A stretch of 64,000 nt of DNA from Williamsia maris. Lineage in GTDB: Bacteria; Actinomycetota; Actinomycetes; Mycobacteriales; Mycobacteriaceae. Below, one piece after another: positions 36,332-45,533 of this stretch. The notes under the pieces are model-generated. The model did not search any database, had not been told where the DNA came from, and was given only the letters and a program-made list of their open reading frames with translations. How positions within the stretch are numbered: position 1 is the first letter of the stretch; every line of letters begins with the position of its first letter. The stretch covers positions 1,054,001-1,118,000 of the forward strand of contig NZ_JAMTCJ010000001.1 of assembly GCF_024171815.1 (NCBI RefSeq). Direction: 5' to 3'. The position numbers were made by a program, and so were the translations under genes.

Positions 36332-37596
36332 CCGACCCGTTCGCCCTCGATCCGTTCTCGGCGCTGCGCGCCGTCGATCGCGACACCGCCCCGAGCGCGG
36401 AATTCACCCGAGCGCTGCGTAGCCGACTCGAGCGCGGAGCCGATCTACCCGAAGGAGTCACCATGAGCGGAGTCACCACCGCCGAACCCATCGCCCAGAC
36501 GGCGCCCGAGCGCCCCGGTGCGCTGCCCTACCTCACCGTGAGCGACGGGATGGCGGCCATCGACTGGTACCAGGCCCATCTGGGTGCGCGGCTGCGTGGC
36601 GAGCCGATCCTGATGGACGACGGCCGCGTCGGCCATGCCGAGGTCGAGATCGGCGGTGGCGTCATCTACCTGGCGGCGGCGTTCGAGGAGATCGGGCTGG
36701 CCGCACCCGCACCCGGCGGGGTGTCGGTGAGTCTCGTGCTCGCAGTCGACGACGCCGATCGTGCGGTGGACGCGGCCCGCTCGGGCGGCGCGACAGTACA
36801 GCGCGAACCCTACGAGGGCCACGGGTCGAGGACAGCGGTCATCATCGACCCGTTCGGTCACCGGTGGATGTTGTCCGGGCCGTCCCGTACGCAAGCGCCC
36901 GTCGCCGACCGGGTCCGCCGCGGCGACGTCGTGTACCCGTCTCTGTGCACCCCCGATGTCGAGCGCGCGGCCCGGTTCTACGGGTCGGTGCTCGGCTGGC
37001 GCTACGACGCCGAGACGCGTCAGGTCACCAACCTCGGACACCGTCTCGGCCTGTCCTCGCTGGGTGATCTGCGGTCACTGTTCCTGGTCTACGCGGTTCC
37101 CGATCTCGACCTCGCGCGGAAGGCGATCATCGCGGCCGGGGGCGCCGACCTCACCGAGCCCGACGGCCACCCCGGCTCGCTGGACGCGGCCGATGACCAG
37201 GGCGCCCGCTTCGCGGTGTACGTCCCCGATCCCGATGAGACTCGCGGGCAACAACATCCGGCTGGTCACGGCGAACTCACCTACATCACGGTGCACACCC
37301 CCGACAGCCGGGCGTTCCGCGACTTCCACTCGCGCGTCCTCGGCTGGGAGTTCACGGCCGGCCGCATCGACGACGGGTGGGAGGTCGACGACTCGCGACC
37401 GCGGATCGGGATCGCCGGCGGCGCGGTGGAGTACTCAGCGGTGGCCATGTGGTCGGTCGACGACGTCGACGTCGCGGTCGCCCGGGTCGTCGAGATGGGC
37501 GGACAGGTCGTGTCGGGCCCGCGGCGTGAGCCGTACGCGACGGTCGCCGAATGCGTGGACGACCAGGGGGTGTTCTTCTACCTCGGGCAGTACTGA
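36328..37596 (+). CDS. Triple-VOC protein coupled to a sigma factor
   Basis: A 422-residue protein. Residues 1-45 are a helical segment (DPFSALRAVDRDTAPSAEF..LRSRLERG) found before VOC domains in many sigma-linked actinobacterial proteins. Three VOC domains follow, at about 63-190 (PhnB-like, with PYLTVSDGMAAIDWYQAHLGA), 205-310 and 315-422. A second ATG at residue 46 has its own strong AAGGAG site, so a shorter form may also be made. It is translationally coupled to the sigma gene by a 4-bp overlap. Ligand and enzymatic role are unknown. Confidence 0.85.
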   Translation: MTDPFALDPFSALRAVDRDTAPSAEFTRALRSRLERGADLPEGVTMSGVTTAEPIAQTAPERPGALPYLTVSDGMAAIDWYQAHLGARLRGEPILMDDGRVGHAEVEIGGGVIYLAAAFEEIGLAAPAPGGVSVSLVLAVDDADRAVDAARSGGATVQREPYEGHGSRTAVIIDPFGHRWMLSGPSRTQAPVADRVRRGDVVYPSLCTPDVERAARFYGSVLGWRYDAETRQVTNLGHRLGLSSLGDLRSLFLVYAVPDLDLARKAIIAAGGADLTEPDGHPGSLDAADDQGARFAVYVPDPDETRGQQHPAGHGELTYITVHTPDSRAFRDFHSRVLGWEFTAGRIDDGWEVDDSRPRIGIAGGAVEYSAVAMWSVDDVDVAVARVVEMGGQVVSGPRREPYATVAECVDDQGVFFYLGQY

Positions 37597-37603
37597 CGAA
37601 CTG

Positions 37604-37792
37604 TCACTCGATCAGGGTCAGCGCCTGGGTGGGACATTCGATGAGGGCCCGGCGCACCTTGTCGGAGTGGGCGTCGACCTGGTCGTTGTCGACCTCGACG
37701 TCGCCGGAGTCGGCGAGCAGGAACACCTCCGGCGCGGTCATCTCGCACATGCCCGATGCACAGCACAGCTCGCGGTCCACGGTCACCTTCAT
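37604..37792 (-). CDS. Small 3Fe-4S ferredoxin
   Basis: A 62-residue ferredoxin. Cys10, Cys16 and Cys53 (CCASGMC ... ECPTQAL) give the C-x5-C...CP pattern of single-cluster [3Fe-4S] ferredoxins that serve bacterial P450s; Cys11 is extra and may not ligate. It is the last gene of the SCP2-P450-SDR-ALDH operon and is therefore the likely electron donor for that P450. A ferredoxin reductase is not in the window. Confidence 0.93.
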   Translation of the reverse strand: MKVTVDRELCCASGMCEMTAPEVFLLADSGDVEVDNDQVDAHSDKVRRALIECPTQALTLIE

Positions 37793-37818
37793 GGTTGGTC
37801 CTTTCGTGTCGGGGGGTG

Positions 37819-39222
37819 TCAGAGCATGCGCCGCAGCAGTTTCACCGCGCGGTCGCTGTAGGGCGGATAGATCAGTGACAGATCGGGTTTCGCCGGTTTG
37901 GACAACACCGCCTTGCGGTGGCTGAGGGCCTCGAAACCCCATCGCCCGTGGTAGGCGCCCATGCCGCTGGCACCGACACCACCGAAGGGCAGCTGCGGGA
38001 TCAGGCAGTGCATCGCGATGTGGTTGACCACCGCGCCACCCGAGGGGATGGCGTCGATCATTCTCGCGGCCAACGACTTCGACGAGGTGAAGACGTAGCT
38101 GGCGAGCGGCTTGGGGCGTGAGTTGATGAAGGCGATCGCGGCGTCGGGCGACTCGACGGTGAGCACGGGCAGGATGGGGCCGAAGATCTCGTTCTCCATC
38201 ACGGCGTCGTCCGGGTCGGGATCGACGACCACGGTCGGCTCGATCCGCAGGTTCTCGGCGTCGACGCCGCCGCCGAGAACGACGCGGCCAGTGGTCGCGT
38301 CGAGATACCCGGCGAGACGGTCGAACTGGCGGCTGTTGACGATCTTGACCGTGGACTCGGGCTGGTCCCTGCGGAACTCGGCGATGGTGGCGCCGATCTT
38401 GCCGACCAGCTCGTCGACCACCGCGCGGTCGGCGAGCACGTAGTCGGGCGCGATGCAGGTCTGGCCGGAGTTGAGGAGTTTGGTCCACGCGATGCGGCGC
38501 GCGGCGACGTCGAGATCGGCGTCGGCAGCCACGTAGACCGGGCTCTTGCCGCCGAGTTCGAGGGTCACCGGCGTGAGTGTCGGGGCCGCGGCGGCCATGA
38601 TCTTCTTGCCGACCTCGGTGCCGCCGGTGAACACGGCGTGGTCGAAGCCCAGCGCCAGCAGATCCTGGGTGGTCGAGGCGTCACCCTCGATCACGCGGAA
38701 CGCGGCGGTGTCGAGGTACTCCGGCACGATCCGGGCCAGCAGAGCCGACGACGCCGGCGCCATCTCCGAGGGCTTGAGCACGGCGCAGTTGCCCGCGGCG
38801 ATCGCGGCGACCAGCGGTCCGAGTGTCAGGTACACGGGGTAGTTCCACGGGCCGATGACCAGCACGACGCCGAGCGGCTCGTACTGCACCCAGCCGCGGG
38901 CGGGCCGCTGCGCGAGGGGCAACGACTGCCGCTGACGCTTCATCCACTTCTTCAGGTTCTTGCGCGCGAACGTCGCCTCGCCCTTGGTCGACGCGATGTC
39001 GCCGAGCCATGCGTCGAAGCCGGCTCGGCCCAGGTCGGCGTCGAGCGCTGCGACGATGTCGGACTCGCGCTCGTCGAGCATGCGCTCGAGTGCCGCCAGC
39101 TGTTCTGTACGCCAACCGATGTCCCGGGTGACGCCGGACGCGTGGTGGCGGCGCAGCTCGTCGAGCATCGCTCGATGGACCGGCTCGACGACGGGCGTGG
39201 TGGGCAGTGCGGGTGCGGCCAT
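37819..39222 (-). CDS. Class-3-type aldehyde dehydrogenase
   Basis: A 467-residue NAD(P)-dependent aldehyde dehydrogenase. It has the cofactor segment VIGPWNYPVYLTLGP, the general-base Glu in TLELGGKSPVYV, and the nucleophilic Cys in NSGQTCIAPDYVL. Its short N-terminus and hydrophobic end (KLLRRML) place it with fatty- and coniferyl-aldehyde dehydrogenases. In its operon it would oxidise the aldehyde produced by the SDR to a carboxylic acid. It lies 11 bp after the SDR gene. Confidence 0.92.
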   Translation of the reverse strand: MAAPALPTTPVVEPVHRAMLDELRRHHASGVTRDIGWRTEQLAALERMLDERESDIVAALDADLGRAGFDAWLGDIASTKGEATFARKNLKKWMKRQRQSLPLAQRPARGWVQYEPLGVVLVIGPWNYPVYLTLGPLVAAIAAGNCAVLKPSEMAPASSALLARIVPEYLDTAAFRVIEGDASTTQDLLALGFDHAVFTGGTEVGKKIMAAAAPTLTPVTLELGGKSPVYVAADADLDVAARRIAWTKLLNSGQTCIAPDYVLADRAVVDELVGKIGATIAEFRRDQPESTVKIVNSRQFDRLAGYLDATTGRVVLGGGVDAENLRIEPTVVVDPDPDDAVMENEIFGPILPVLTVESPDAAIAFINSRPKPLASYVFTSSKSLAARMIDAIPSGGAVVNHIAMHCLIPQLPFGGVGASGMGAYHGRWGFEALSHRKAVLSKPAKPDLSLIYPPYSDRAVKLLRRML

Positions 39223-39233
39223 GAGCGGTGTCC

Positions 39234-40025
39234 TCAGATCTCGGGTGCCGGTACGACGCCGGTCAGGATGCCTCCGCTGAGACCGCCGTCGACGACCATC
39301 GCGTGGCCGTTGATCCAGCGAGCCTCAGCGGTGACCAGGAAGATGATCGCGTCGGCGATGTCGTCGGGCTGGGCGTGTCGGCCCAGCAGACCCCGGACGC
39401 CGTCGAGATTATCCTTGCCCATCGACTCCTCGAAGTCGGGCAGAATCGGGGTTTCCACAGGGCCGGGCAGTACCGCGTTGATGCGCAGACCCATCTCCAC
39501 CAGGGCCAACGACATCGACATCGCGTAGACCGTGGCGACCTCCTTGGAGAAGTTGTAGGTGTTGCCCTCCTGCGGGTTGGCCGTGAACCAGGCCGCACCC
39601 TCGTCGAAGGTGTCGGTGGCCAGCAGGTCGCGCACCTGCTCGAGTCGCAACGGCCAGTTCATGCCGGCGATCGACGAGACCACGACGATCGACCCGCCCG
39701 TGCGCAACCGGCCGAACATCGCCTCGGTGAGGTGCCGGACGGCCAGTGCGTTCACGGCCAGCACGAGGTCGCCCGGCGCGGTGCCGGGGATGCCCGCCAC
39801 GTTGATGAGTCCGTCGTACTCGCCGTCGAGGGTCTCGACGGCGGCGTCGATGCTCTGCGGGTTCGCCAGGTCGACCTCGACATGGGTGGTGACCCCGGCG
39901 GTCGGAGTGTTCCGGTCGAGGCTGTGCACCAGGGCGCCTGCGGCGAGGAGTTTGCTCGCCACCACGTGGCCGATGCCCGACGCCGTCCCGGTGACGACGA
40001 AGCTCTTGCCCGCGAGATCGCTCAT
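39234..40025 (-). CDS. Short-chain dehydrogenase/reductase
   Basis: A 263-residue SDR. The N-terminal TGTASGIGHVVASKL is the NAD(P) motif, and the catalytic set is SSIAGMNW with Y-x3-K in YNFSKEV. It is closest in layout to the 3-alpha-hydroxysteroid/coniferyl-alcohol dehydrogenase branch. The ATG used overlaps the P450 stop (TGATG); a GTG one codon earlier is possible. Operon position suggests it oxidises an alcohol formed by the P450. Confidence 0.9.
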   Translation of the reverse strand: MSDLAGKSFVVTGTASGIGHVVASKLLAAGALVHSLDRNTPTAGVTTHVEVDLANPQSIDAAVETLDGEYDGLINVAGIPGTAPGDLVLAVNALAVRHLTEAMFGRLRTGGSIVVVSSIAGMNWPLRLEQVRDLLATDTFDEGAAWFTANPQEGNTYNFSKEVATVYAMSMSLALVEMGLRINAVLPGPVETPILPDFEESMGKDNLDGVRGLLGRHAQPDDIADAIIFLVTAEARWINGHAMVVDGGLSGGILTGVVPAPEI

Positions 40026-41281
40026 CACGTCGTCAGCGTGTACGGCAGCGAGCGGACCGCGTGAACGAAGTTGCCGACCAGGAACTCCGGCTCGGAGAGT
40101 TGCAGGTTCGTCGCGCGGGTCAGCAACTGTCCGAACAATTCTCGCAGCTGGGTCTTGGCGAGGAAAGCCCCCATACAGAAGTGGGGGCCGCCGCCGCCGA
40201 ACCCGACGTGCGGGTTGGGCGATCGGGTGACGTCGAAGCGTTCGGGGTCGGTGAACACCTCGGCGTCACGGTTGGCCGAGGGGTAGAGCATCAACAGCCA
40301 CTCCCCCGCACGGATCGGTTGCCCGCCGACCTCGGTGTCCACCAACGCGGTACGCCGGAACGTCATCACCGGGGTCGCATAGCGGATGAACTCGTCGACG
40401 GCGGTGCCGATGTTCCCGTCGAAGTCGTCGATGAGCAGCTGTCGCTGATCTGGGTTGTCCTGCAATGCCTTCGCGACCAGGCTGATCGTGTTGCGGGTGG
40501 TGTCGTTGCCGGCCACCGACAGCAGCACGAAGAACGCGGCGATCTCGTCGTCGGTGAGCTTCTCGCCGTCGACCTCGGCCTGCACGAGATTGGTCATGAG
40601 GTCGTCCCGGGGCTCCGCGCGACGGGCCTCGGCCAGTTCGAGCGCCATGGTGAGCAGCGCGACCAACGACTCGTTGAGTACCTCGCCCGGCTCCCGGCCG
40701 GCGGCGACGGCCGGGTCGTTCCACGAGACCAGCCCGTCGGCGTGGTGCGCGGCGTCGTCGCGGTGGCTCTCGTCGAGACCCATCATCTCGTAGATGGTCC
40801 ACATCGGCAGACGCTTGGACACCTGCATGACGAAGTCGCCCTCGGGGTTGGCCAGCAGATCGTCGACGATGCGCTCGGCCTGGCTCTGGATCTGTTCGGT
40901 GATGGTCTTCACCTGGCGCGGGGTGAACGCGGCGCTGACCAGACGACGCAGCGACGCGTGGCGCTTGCCGTCCATGGCCAGGAACGACATCGACGCCTCG
41001 AGCAGCTCCTCGGGGAGTTCCTCGACCATCACGCCCTGCGCGGACGTGAACAGCTCCGGGTGCTTGCTGACATAGGTGATGTCGGCGTGTGTCGCCACCG
41101 CCCACACCCCGGGTTGCTCCGGCGGGATCAGCGCACCCTCGATCGGGGGATGCCAACTGATCGGCGCCTCATCGCGCAGCAGTCGGAAGGTCGCCTCGCG
41201 GTCGTCGGCGGTGGCGGCCCAGAACGACTGCGGCGAGATGCTCACGGGATGGAAGGTTCGGTCGGCGGTCGGTGCACTCAT
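40025..41281 (-). CDS. Cytochrome P450
   Basis: A 418-residue soluble bacterial P450. The I-helix is LLSVAGNDTTRNTIS, the ExxR is in DEFIRYATPV, and the haem loop FGGGGPHFCMGAFLA holds the axial Cys. The GGGGPHFCMG loop recalls the CYP124/125/142 group that oxidises sterol and lipid chain ends, but the subfamily cannot be fixed by eye. It is the second gene of the operon between SCP2 and SDR genes, with a ferredoxin downstream. Whether it acts on cholesterol is unproven; no KstR box was found upstream. Confidence 0.93.
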   Translation of the reverse strand: MSAPTADRTFHPVSISPQSFWAATADDREATFRLLRDEAPISWHPPIEGALIPPEQPGVWAVATHADITYVSKHPELFTSAQGVMVEELPEELLEASMSFLAMDGKRHASLRRLVSAAFTPRQVKTITEQIQSQAERIVDDLLANPEGDFVMQVSKRLPMWTIYEMMGLDESHRDDAAHHADGLVSWNDPAVAAGREPGEVLNESLVALLTMALELAEARRAEPRDDLMTNLVQAEVDGEKLTDDEIAAFFVLLSVAGNDTTRNTISLVAKALQDNPDQRQLLIDDFDGNIGTAVDEFIRYATPVMTFRRTALVDTEVGGQPIRAGEWLLMLYPSANRDAEVFTDPERFDVTRSPNPHVGFGGGGPHFCMGAFLAKTQLRELFGQLLTRATNLQLSEPEFLVGNFVHAVRSLPYTLTT

Positions 41282-41317
41282 GTGAGGAGTCCTTGTCTTC
41301 AGAACGGTGGCTGGGCG

Positions 41318-41737
41318 TCAGACGAGCAGGTCGTCGCGGCCGTCGGCCTTCAACCGCTCGACGTAGCTGGGGAACAGCTTCTTCGACAGGGGCGCCAGCT
41401 TGAGCAGCGACGCGACGTTGCCGTCGACCGAGATCTTCTTCTTGGCCATGGCCATCGGGAGGTTCACCCTGCCCTGCCAGTACGCGCTGCCCACGTCGGC
41501 GCTCATCGACATCGTCGCGCCTGGGGTCGGTGCGGCGTCGAGGCCGCCCGGCAGCCCGTCGCCGTACACCTTCTGATCGGCGGCGTCGATCACCACATGC
41601 GCCTCGGGCTCGGTGAACGCGAACTCGAGGACGATCCCGGTCCCGGCCAACTTCGGGCCGATCTCGTCGTCGGCGAACGCCGTCTCGAAGATGCCTCCGA
41701 TGTAGGTACACACCTCGTCGGCACTGGCGAAACCCAT
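41318..41737 (-). CDS. SCP2-type sterol/lipid-binding protein
   Basis: A 139-residue protein with an SCP2 sterol-carrier fold: VVIDAADQKVYGDG, an MSMSADVGSAYWQGRVN strand-helix, and IGPKLAGTGIVLEFAF. It contains the conserved lysine-rich exit KKKISVDGN. Such proteins bind acyl-CoA or sterols in the cytosol. It is the first gene of the operon with a P450, SDR, ALDH and ferredoxin, which points to a hydrophobic substrate. GGAGGAC precedes the ATG. The TetR operator candidate lies about 65 bp upstream. Confidence 0.85.
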   Translation of the reverse strand: MGFASADEVCTYIGGIFETAFADDEIGPKLAGTGIVLEFAFTEPEAHVVIDAADQKVYGDGLPGGLDAAPTPGATMSMSADVGSAYWQGRVNLPMAMAKKKISVDGNVASLLKLAPLSKKLFPSYVERLKADGRDDLLV

Positions 41738-41802
41738 GATGTCCTCCGTCGTCGCAGTTCAGGGCGGGCCCCACCATCCAGATGAGGTGTGGATCACAGT
41801 AG

Positions 41803-41820
41803 CCATAACTTCACTTATGG
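41803..41820. promoter_or_regulatory. Palindromic operator candidate for the SCP2-P450 operon
   Basis: CCATAA-CTTCAC-TTATGG has perfect 6-bp arms. It lies in an AT-rich spot between the divergent operon and TetR genes (66 bp and 57 bp from the two start codons), which is where a self-regulating TetR would bind. Confidence 0.6.
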
Positions 41821-41876
41821 TCAAGGGAATCGCACGCCCGTCCGTCAGACGGGGATCGACGACCTAGGCTGGGTCG

Positions 41877-42440
41877 GTGGCGACCACGACATCGCGCCAG
41901 GCGTACCTGGAGACCGGACTGGATGTACTCGCCGATCTCGGGTACGGCGGACTGAAGCTCGCCGAGGTGTGTCGACGCCTCGGTGTCACGTCCGGGTCCT
42001 TCTATCACTTCTTCGACAACTGGGGTCACTACACCGGCGAGCTGCTCGAACACTGGCGCACCGAGCGGTCAGACGCTCTGATCGAACACGTTCGCGCCGA
42101 ACCGGATCCACGCAAACGCATCGAGGCGTTGCGTGCGATCGGCATGTCGCTGCCCTATCGTGCGGAGTCGGCCATCCGAACCTGGAGCAGCCTGGATCCC
42201 GCGGTGCTCGCGGTGCAGCAGGAGGTCGACGCCCAGCGCGCACAGGTCCTGCACGACGCGGCGCTCGCCGTCGTCGGCAACGAGCGCGGTGCGGAGATGT
42301 TCGCCAAGTGGGCGATGTACCTGCTGGTCGGATACGAGCAGATCACCCTCGAGGCAGATCGTGATGCGCTGGAGTGGATGTTCAACCGCGCCGAGATCGC
42401 GCTCGACTCCGGTGAGCTGGCGGACCTGCCCCCGGTGTGA
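41877..42440 (+). CDS. TetR-family regulator of the P450 operon
   Basis: A 187-residue TetR protein starting at GTG (MATTTSRQAYLETG). The HTH is GLKLAEVCRRLGVTSGSFYHFFDNW. It is divergent from the SCP2-P450-SDR-ALDH-ferredoxin operon and a perfect 18-bp palindrome lies between them, so it probably represses that operon. The ligand is unknown. It converges with the M18 peptidase gene (18 bp between stops). Confidence 0.88.
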   Translation: MATTTSRQAYLETGLDVLADLGYGGLKLAEVCRRLGVTSGSFYHFFDNWGHYTGELLEHWRTERSDALIEHVRAEPDPRKRIEALRAIGMSLPYRAESAIRTWSSLDPAVLAVQQEVDAQRAQVLHDAALAVVGNERGAEMFAKWAMYLLVGYEQITLEADRDALEWMFNRAEIALDSGELADLPPV

Positions 42441-42458
42441 CCGGGCGCCGATCCTGCG

Positions 42459-43733
42459 TCAGGCAGGTGCCAGGAACGCTTGCAGCGCAGCGGAATAACT
42501 CGCGACATCCTCGGCGCCCATCATCTCGCGAGCGCTGTGCATCGCCAACTGCGCGGCACCGACATCGACCGTGCGGAGGCCCGTCCGGGTCGCGGTGATC
42601 GGTCCGATCGTCGATCCGCACGGCAGGTCGGCGCGGTGTACATAGCGCTGCAGCGGCACCCCGGCCTGCTCGCAGGCGAGCGCGAACAGTCCCTCACCCT
42701 CGGCGTCGCTGGCGTAGCGCAGGTTCTGGTTGACCTTGAGCACCGGGCCGCCGTTCACCGCGATCCGGTGGGCGGGCTCGTGGCGGTCCGGGTAGTTCGG
42801 ATGCGTCGCGTGCGCCATGTCGCCCGAGGCGCAGACACTCGCCGCCATCGTCTGCAGGTAGTCGCCGCGATCTCCGCCGCGCGCCAACACGATTCGCTCC
42901 AGCGTGCTCGCGAGGAAATCGGATGCGGCGCCCCGCTCGGATCCGCTCCCGACCTCTTCGTGGTCGAACAACGCCAGCACCCGCGTCGGTCCGCTCGAGT
43001 CCGCGGCGTCGAGGAGGCCACGCAGCCCGGCGTAGCAGGTGCCCTGGTTGTCCAGGCGCGGCGCGCTCAGCAGGTCCGAGTGCGCGCCGATCGGCGAACT
43101 GGGTACGAGGTCGTGGGTCATGAGTTCCCACCCGACCACGTCGGCGAGGTCGAGTTCCTCCCGGCCGCACAGCCATTCGAGGAACTGCGCGGGCGTACCG
43201 TCGTCGACACCCCAGATGGCGTTGACGTGCCGCTGCGGGTCGAGGGTCACGCCCTTGCGGTCCTCGGACAGGTGGATGGCCAGCTGCGGCACCCGCAGAA
43301 CGGGATCGTCGACCCGGACGAGCCGCTGCTCGAGGCCGGTTCCCCGTCGGATCGCGAGGCGACCGGAGACGCCCAGATCCCGGTCGAGCCAGGAGTTCAG
43401 CCACGCGCCGCCGTAGGGTTCGAGGCCGACCATGCGCAGGCCGACCGACCGTAGCTCCGGATGTTGTTTGAGGCGCACGTTGGGGCTGTCGGTGTGGCCG
43501 CCGACGATCCGGAAGGCGGTGTCGGTGCCGCGGGCGTCCCAGGCGATGATCGACCCGCCACGGACGACGTAGTGGGCCCCGGCGACGTCGGCCCACGCCT
43601 CGGTCTCGTGCAGCTCGGTGTAGCCGGCGGACTGCAGGTCGGCCGCGACCGTCGCGCACACGTGGAACGGCGACGGGGACGCGTCGACGAACGTGCAGAG
43701 GCCACGCGCGGTCGCCGACGTCGGGATCGTCAT
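42459..43733 (-). CDS. M18-family aspartyl aminopeptidase
   Basis: A 424-residue zinc aminopeptidase. Metal ligands and the catalytic acid are seen in [27 protein letters not shown] and [14 protein letters not shown], with a C-terminal His block (LAMHSAREM). It resembles Rv0800 (PepC/ApeB) and removes N-terminal Asp or Glu from peptides. It follows purQ by 5 bp in the purS-purQ operon, as in related genomes, although its role is peptide turnover rather than purine synthesis. Confidence 0.93.
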   Translation of the reverse strand: MTIPTSATARGLCTFVDASPSPFHVCATVAADLQSAGYTELHETEAWADVAGAHYVVRGGSIIAWDARGTDTAFRIVGGHTDSPNVRLKQHPELRSVGLRMVGLEPYGGAWLNSWLDRDLGVSGRLAIRRGTGLEQRLVRVDDPVLRVPQLAIHLSEDRKGVTLDPQRHVNAIWGVDDGTPAQFLEWLCGREELDLADVVGWELMTHDLVPSSPIGAHSDLLSAPRLDNQGTCYAGLRGLLDAADSSGPTRVLALFDHEEVGSGSERGAASDFLASTLERIVLARGGDRGDYLQTMAASVCASGDMAHATHPNYPDRHEPAHRIAVNGGPVLKVNQNLRYASDAEGEGLFALACEQAGVPLQRYVHRADLPCGSTIGPITATRTGLRTVDVGAAQLAMHSAREMMGAEDVASYSAALQAFLAPA

Positions 43734-43738
43734 GGAGC

Positions 43739-44419
43739 TCAGGCCGTGGCCAGGACCGCGTCGATAGCGGAGAAGAACAGCCCGAGTCCGTCGTCGCTCG
43801 GGCCGGTCAGCGGCTCGGTGGCGTGTTCGGGATGCGGCATGAGGCCCACGACGCGTCCGTCGGCACTGGCGATGCCCGCGATCGAGCGGAGCGACCCGTT
43901 CGGGTTGTCGCCGGCGTAGCGGAACACCACGCGGCCCTCCCCCTCGAGTTCGTCGAGCACCTCCTCGGAGGCGACGAACCGTCCCTCACCGGATTTGAGC
44001 GGCACCAGGATCTCCGCACCCGGCTCGAATCGGCTGCTCCAGGCCGAGGTCGTCGACTCGACCTTCAGCCACTGGTCGCGGCACACGAAATGCAGTCCGG
44101 TGTTGCGGGTCAGTGCGCCGGGCAGGAGACCGGCCTCGCACAGCACCTGGAATCCGTTGCAGATACCCAGGATCGGGGTGCCGCGGGTGGCTGCCTCGAC
44201 GACCGCGCCCATCATCGGGGCGAAGCGTGCGATGGCGCCGGCCCGCAGGTAGTCGCCATAGGAGAAGCCGCCGGGCACGATGACCGCGTCGACGCCCTGC
44301 AGGTCGGCGTCGGCGTGCCAGAGTTCGACCGGTTGCGCACCGGCGAGACGGACCGCCCGCGAGGCGTCGACGTCGTCGAGGGTCCCCGGGAACGTGATGA
44401 CCCCGATGCGCGCCGTCAC
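43739..44419 (-). CDS. purQ: Phosphoribosylformylglycinamidine synthase, glutaminase subunit
   Basis: A 226-residue class I glutaminase. The nucleophile Cys is in [19 protein letters not shown], and the His/Glu pair in [10 protein letters not shown]. It supplies ammonia to PurL in the fourth step of IMP synthesis, with PurS as adaptor. The GTG start overlaps the purS stop by 4 bp. purL itself is not in the window. Confidence 0.97.
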   Translation of the reverse strand: MTARIGVITFPGTLDDVDASRAVRLAGAQPVELWHADADLQGVDAVIVPGGFSYGDYLRAGAIARFAPMMGAVVEAATRGTPILGICNGFQVLCEAGLLPGALTRNTGLHFVCRDQWLKVESTTSAWSSRFEPGAEILVPLKSGEGRFVASEEVLDELEGEGRVVFRYAGDNPNGSLRSIAGIASADGRVVGLMPHPEHATEPLTGPSDDGLGLFFSAIDAVLATA

Positions 44420-44655
44420 TGCTCGGCCCGGGAGACCGTGAAGTTCTCGATCACGGTGTTGGCCAACAATTCTGCCGCGATGCGCTCCAGGGCGGCGTCG
44501 TCGACCGAACCGTCGACCTCCAGCTCGAAGCGCTTGCCCTGTCGGACGTCGGCGATACCGGCGAAGCCGAGCCGGCCGAGCGCTCCGACGATCGCCTGCC
44601 CCTGCGGGTCGAGGATCTCCGTCTTGGGCATCACGTCGACAACCACACGCGCCAT
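44416..44655 (-). CDS. purS: Phosphoribosylformylglycinamidine synthase, PurS subunit
   Basis: A 79-residue Pur[21 protein letters not shown] at the start, then [18 protein letters not shown] and [12 protein letters not shown]. It joins PurQ to the small-type PurL in Gram-positive-like purine pathways. It is the first gene of purS-purQ-M18 and has GGAGCGAAC before the ATG. A 65-bp gap separates it from the DUF2334 gene. Confidence 0.96.
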   Translation of the reverse strand: MARVVVDVMPKTEILDPQGQAIVGALGRLGFAGIADVRQGKRFELEVDGSVDDAALERIAAELLANTVIENFTVSRAEQ

Positions 44656-44720
44656 CTTGTTCGCTCCTGTATCACCGGGGGCTGATTCTCGTGGTCAGCT
44701 TACCGGCAGTCGCCGCTGCT

Positions 44721-45428
44721 CTACGCAGCGCTGCGCCGTGCGGCCGAGTGGGTCAGCTCACGGTAGGTGACCGGCGCCAGACCGTGGTGCAGCGCGAGGT
44801 CGACGCAGTCGAGAATCGTCGAGCGTGCCATCGGGTTGTCGAGGTGTTTGGCGGCGATGGACAGCCGGACGATCCCGCCCTTTCGTGCGGTGCGGTTCGA
44901 CGCGACGACCACCATGCGACACCACCAGGCGTCGGCCCGGAACCCGTCGCCGAACCCGAGTACCCGAGAGCGTTGGAACGACCCGGTCGACAGGTCGTTC
45001 CAACCGGTGAACCCGAGATTGACCCGGAACCCGGCCTGCGGCAGCGCCTCGAGCGCGCCCGCGGACGCGGACCATCGAGGGGCGGCGAAGATGCGTGTCC
45101 GCAGACCACTGCGTTCGAGAACACGGTCGGCGGCGGTCAGCCGCAGGGCGGCCTCGTGGGCGGCGATGACGGCGAACTCGGCGCGGCGACGCTTGGTGGC
45201 CGCCTGGTCGTAGCCGTGCAGCACGATGGCGTCGTCACCGGATCGGCGGTCTCGCAACCAGCCGACGGTGTCGGTGTCGTCGAGGAGTCGGTACCCGTGC
45301 TTGAGGCGCGGCGCGACCAGCAACGACACCGGGACCTGACGCTCGGCGAGGGTCTCGGTGAAGTCGCGGACCGCGACCGCGGTCTCGGTGCGGATGCCGG
45401 AAATCGATACGTACAGCTGTCCTGCCAT
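44721..45428 (-). CDS. DUF2334 polysaccharide-deacetylase-like protein
   Basis: A 235-residue protein of the DUF2334 group, related to the NodB deacetylase fold: YVSISGIRTETAVAVRDF, PVSLLVAPRLK, IVLHGYDQ (the metal-site-like HGY), FAAPRWSAS. The usual first Asp of the deacetylase triad (the SxDD motif) is not obvious, so activity is uncertain. The M. tuberculosis neighbour of purS-purQ (Rv0787) belongs to the same group. No signal peptide is seen. Confidence 0.82.
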   Translation of the reverse strand: MAGQLYVSISGIRTETAVAVRDFTETLAERQVPVSLLVAPRLKHGYRLLDDTDTVGWLRDRRSGDDAIVLHGYDQAATKRRRAEFAVIAAHEAALRLTAADRVLERSGLRTRIFAAPRWSASAGALEALPQAGFRVNLGFTGWNDLSTGSFQRSRVLGFGDGFRADAWWCRMVVVASNRTARKGGIVRLSIAAKHLDNPMARSTILDCVDLALHHGLAPVTYRELTHSAARRSAA

Positions 45429-45533
45429 GTGCCCCAGTGTCGACCGCGCAGGTGTTGCGACGGTGGAGTCGACGTGTACGGCGATCGAACTACCCGTGTG
45501 ACATGCGCCGCGTCGCGACGGCGTGGGCGTCGG

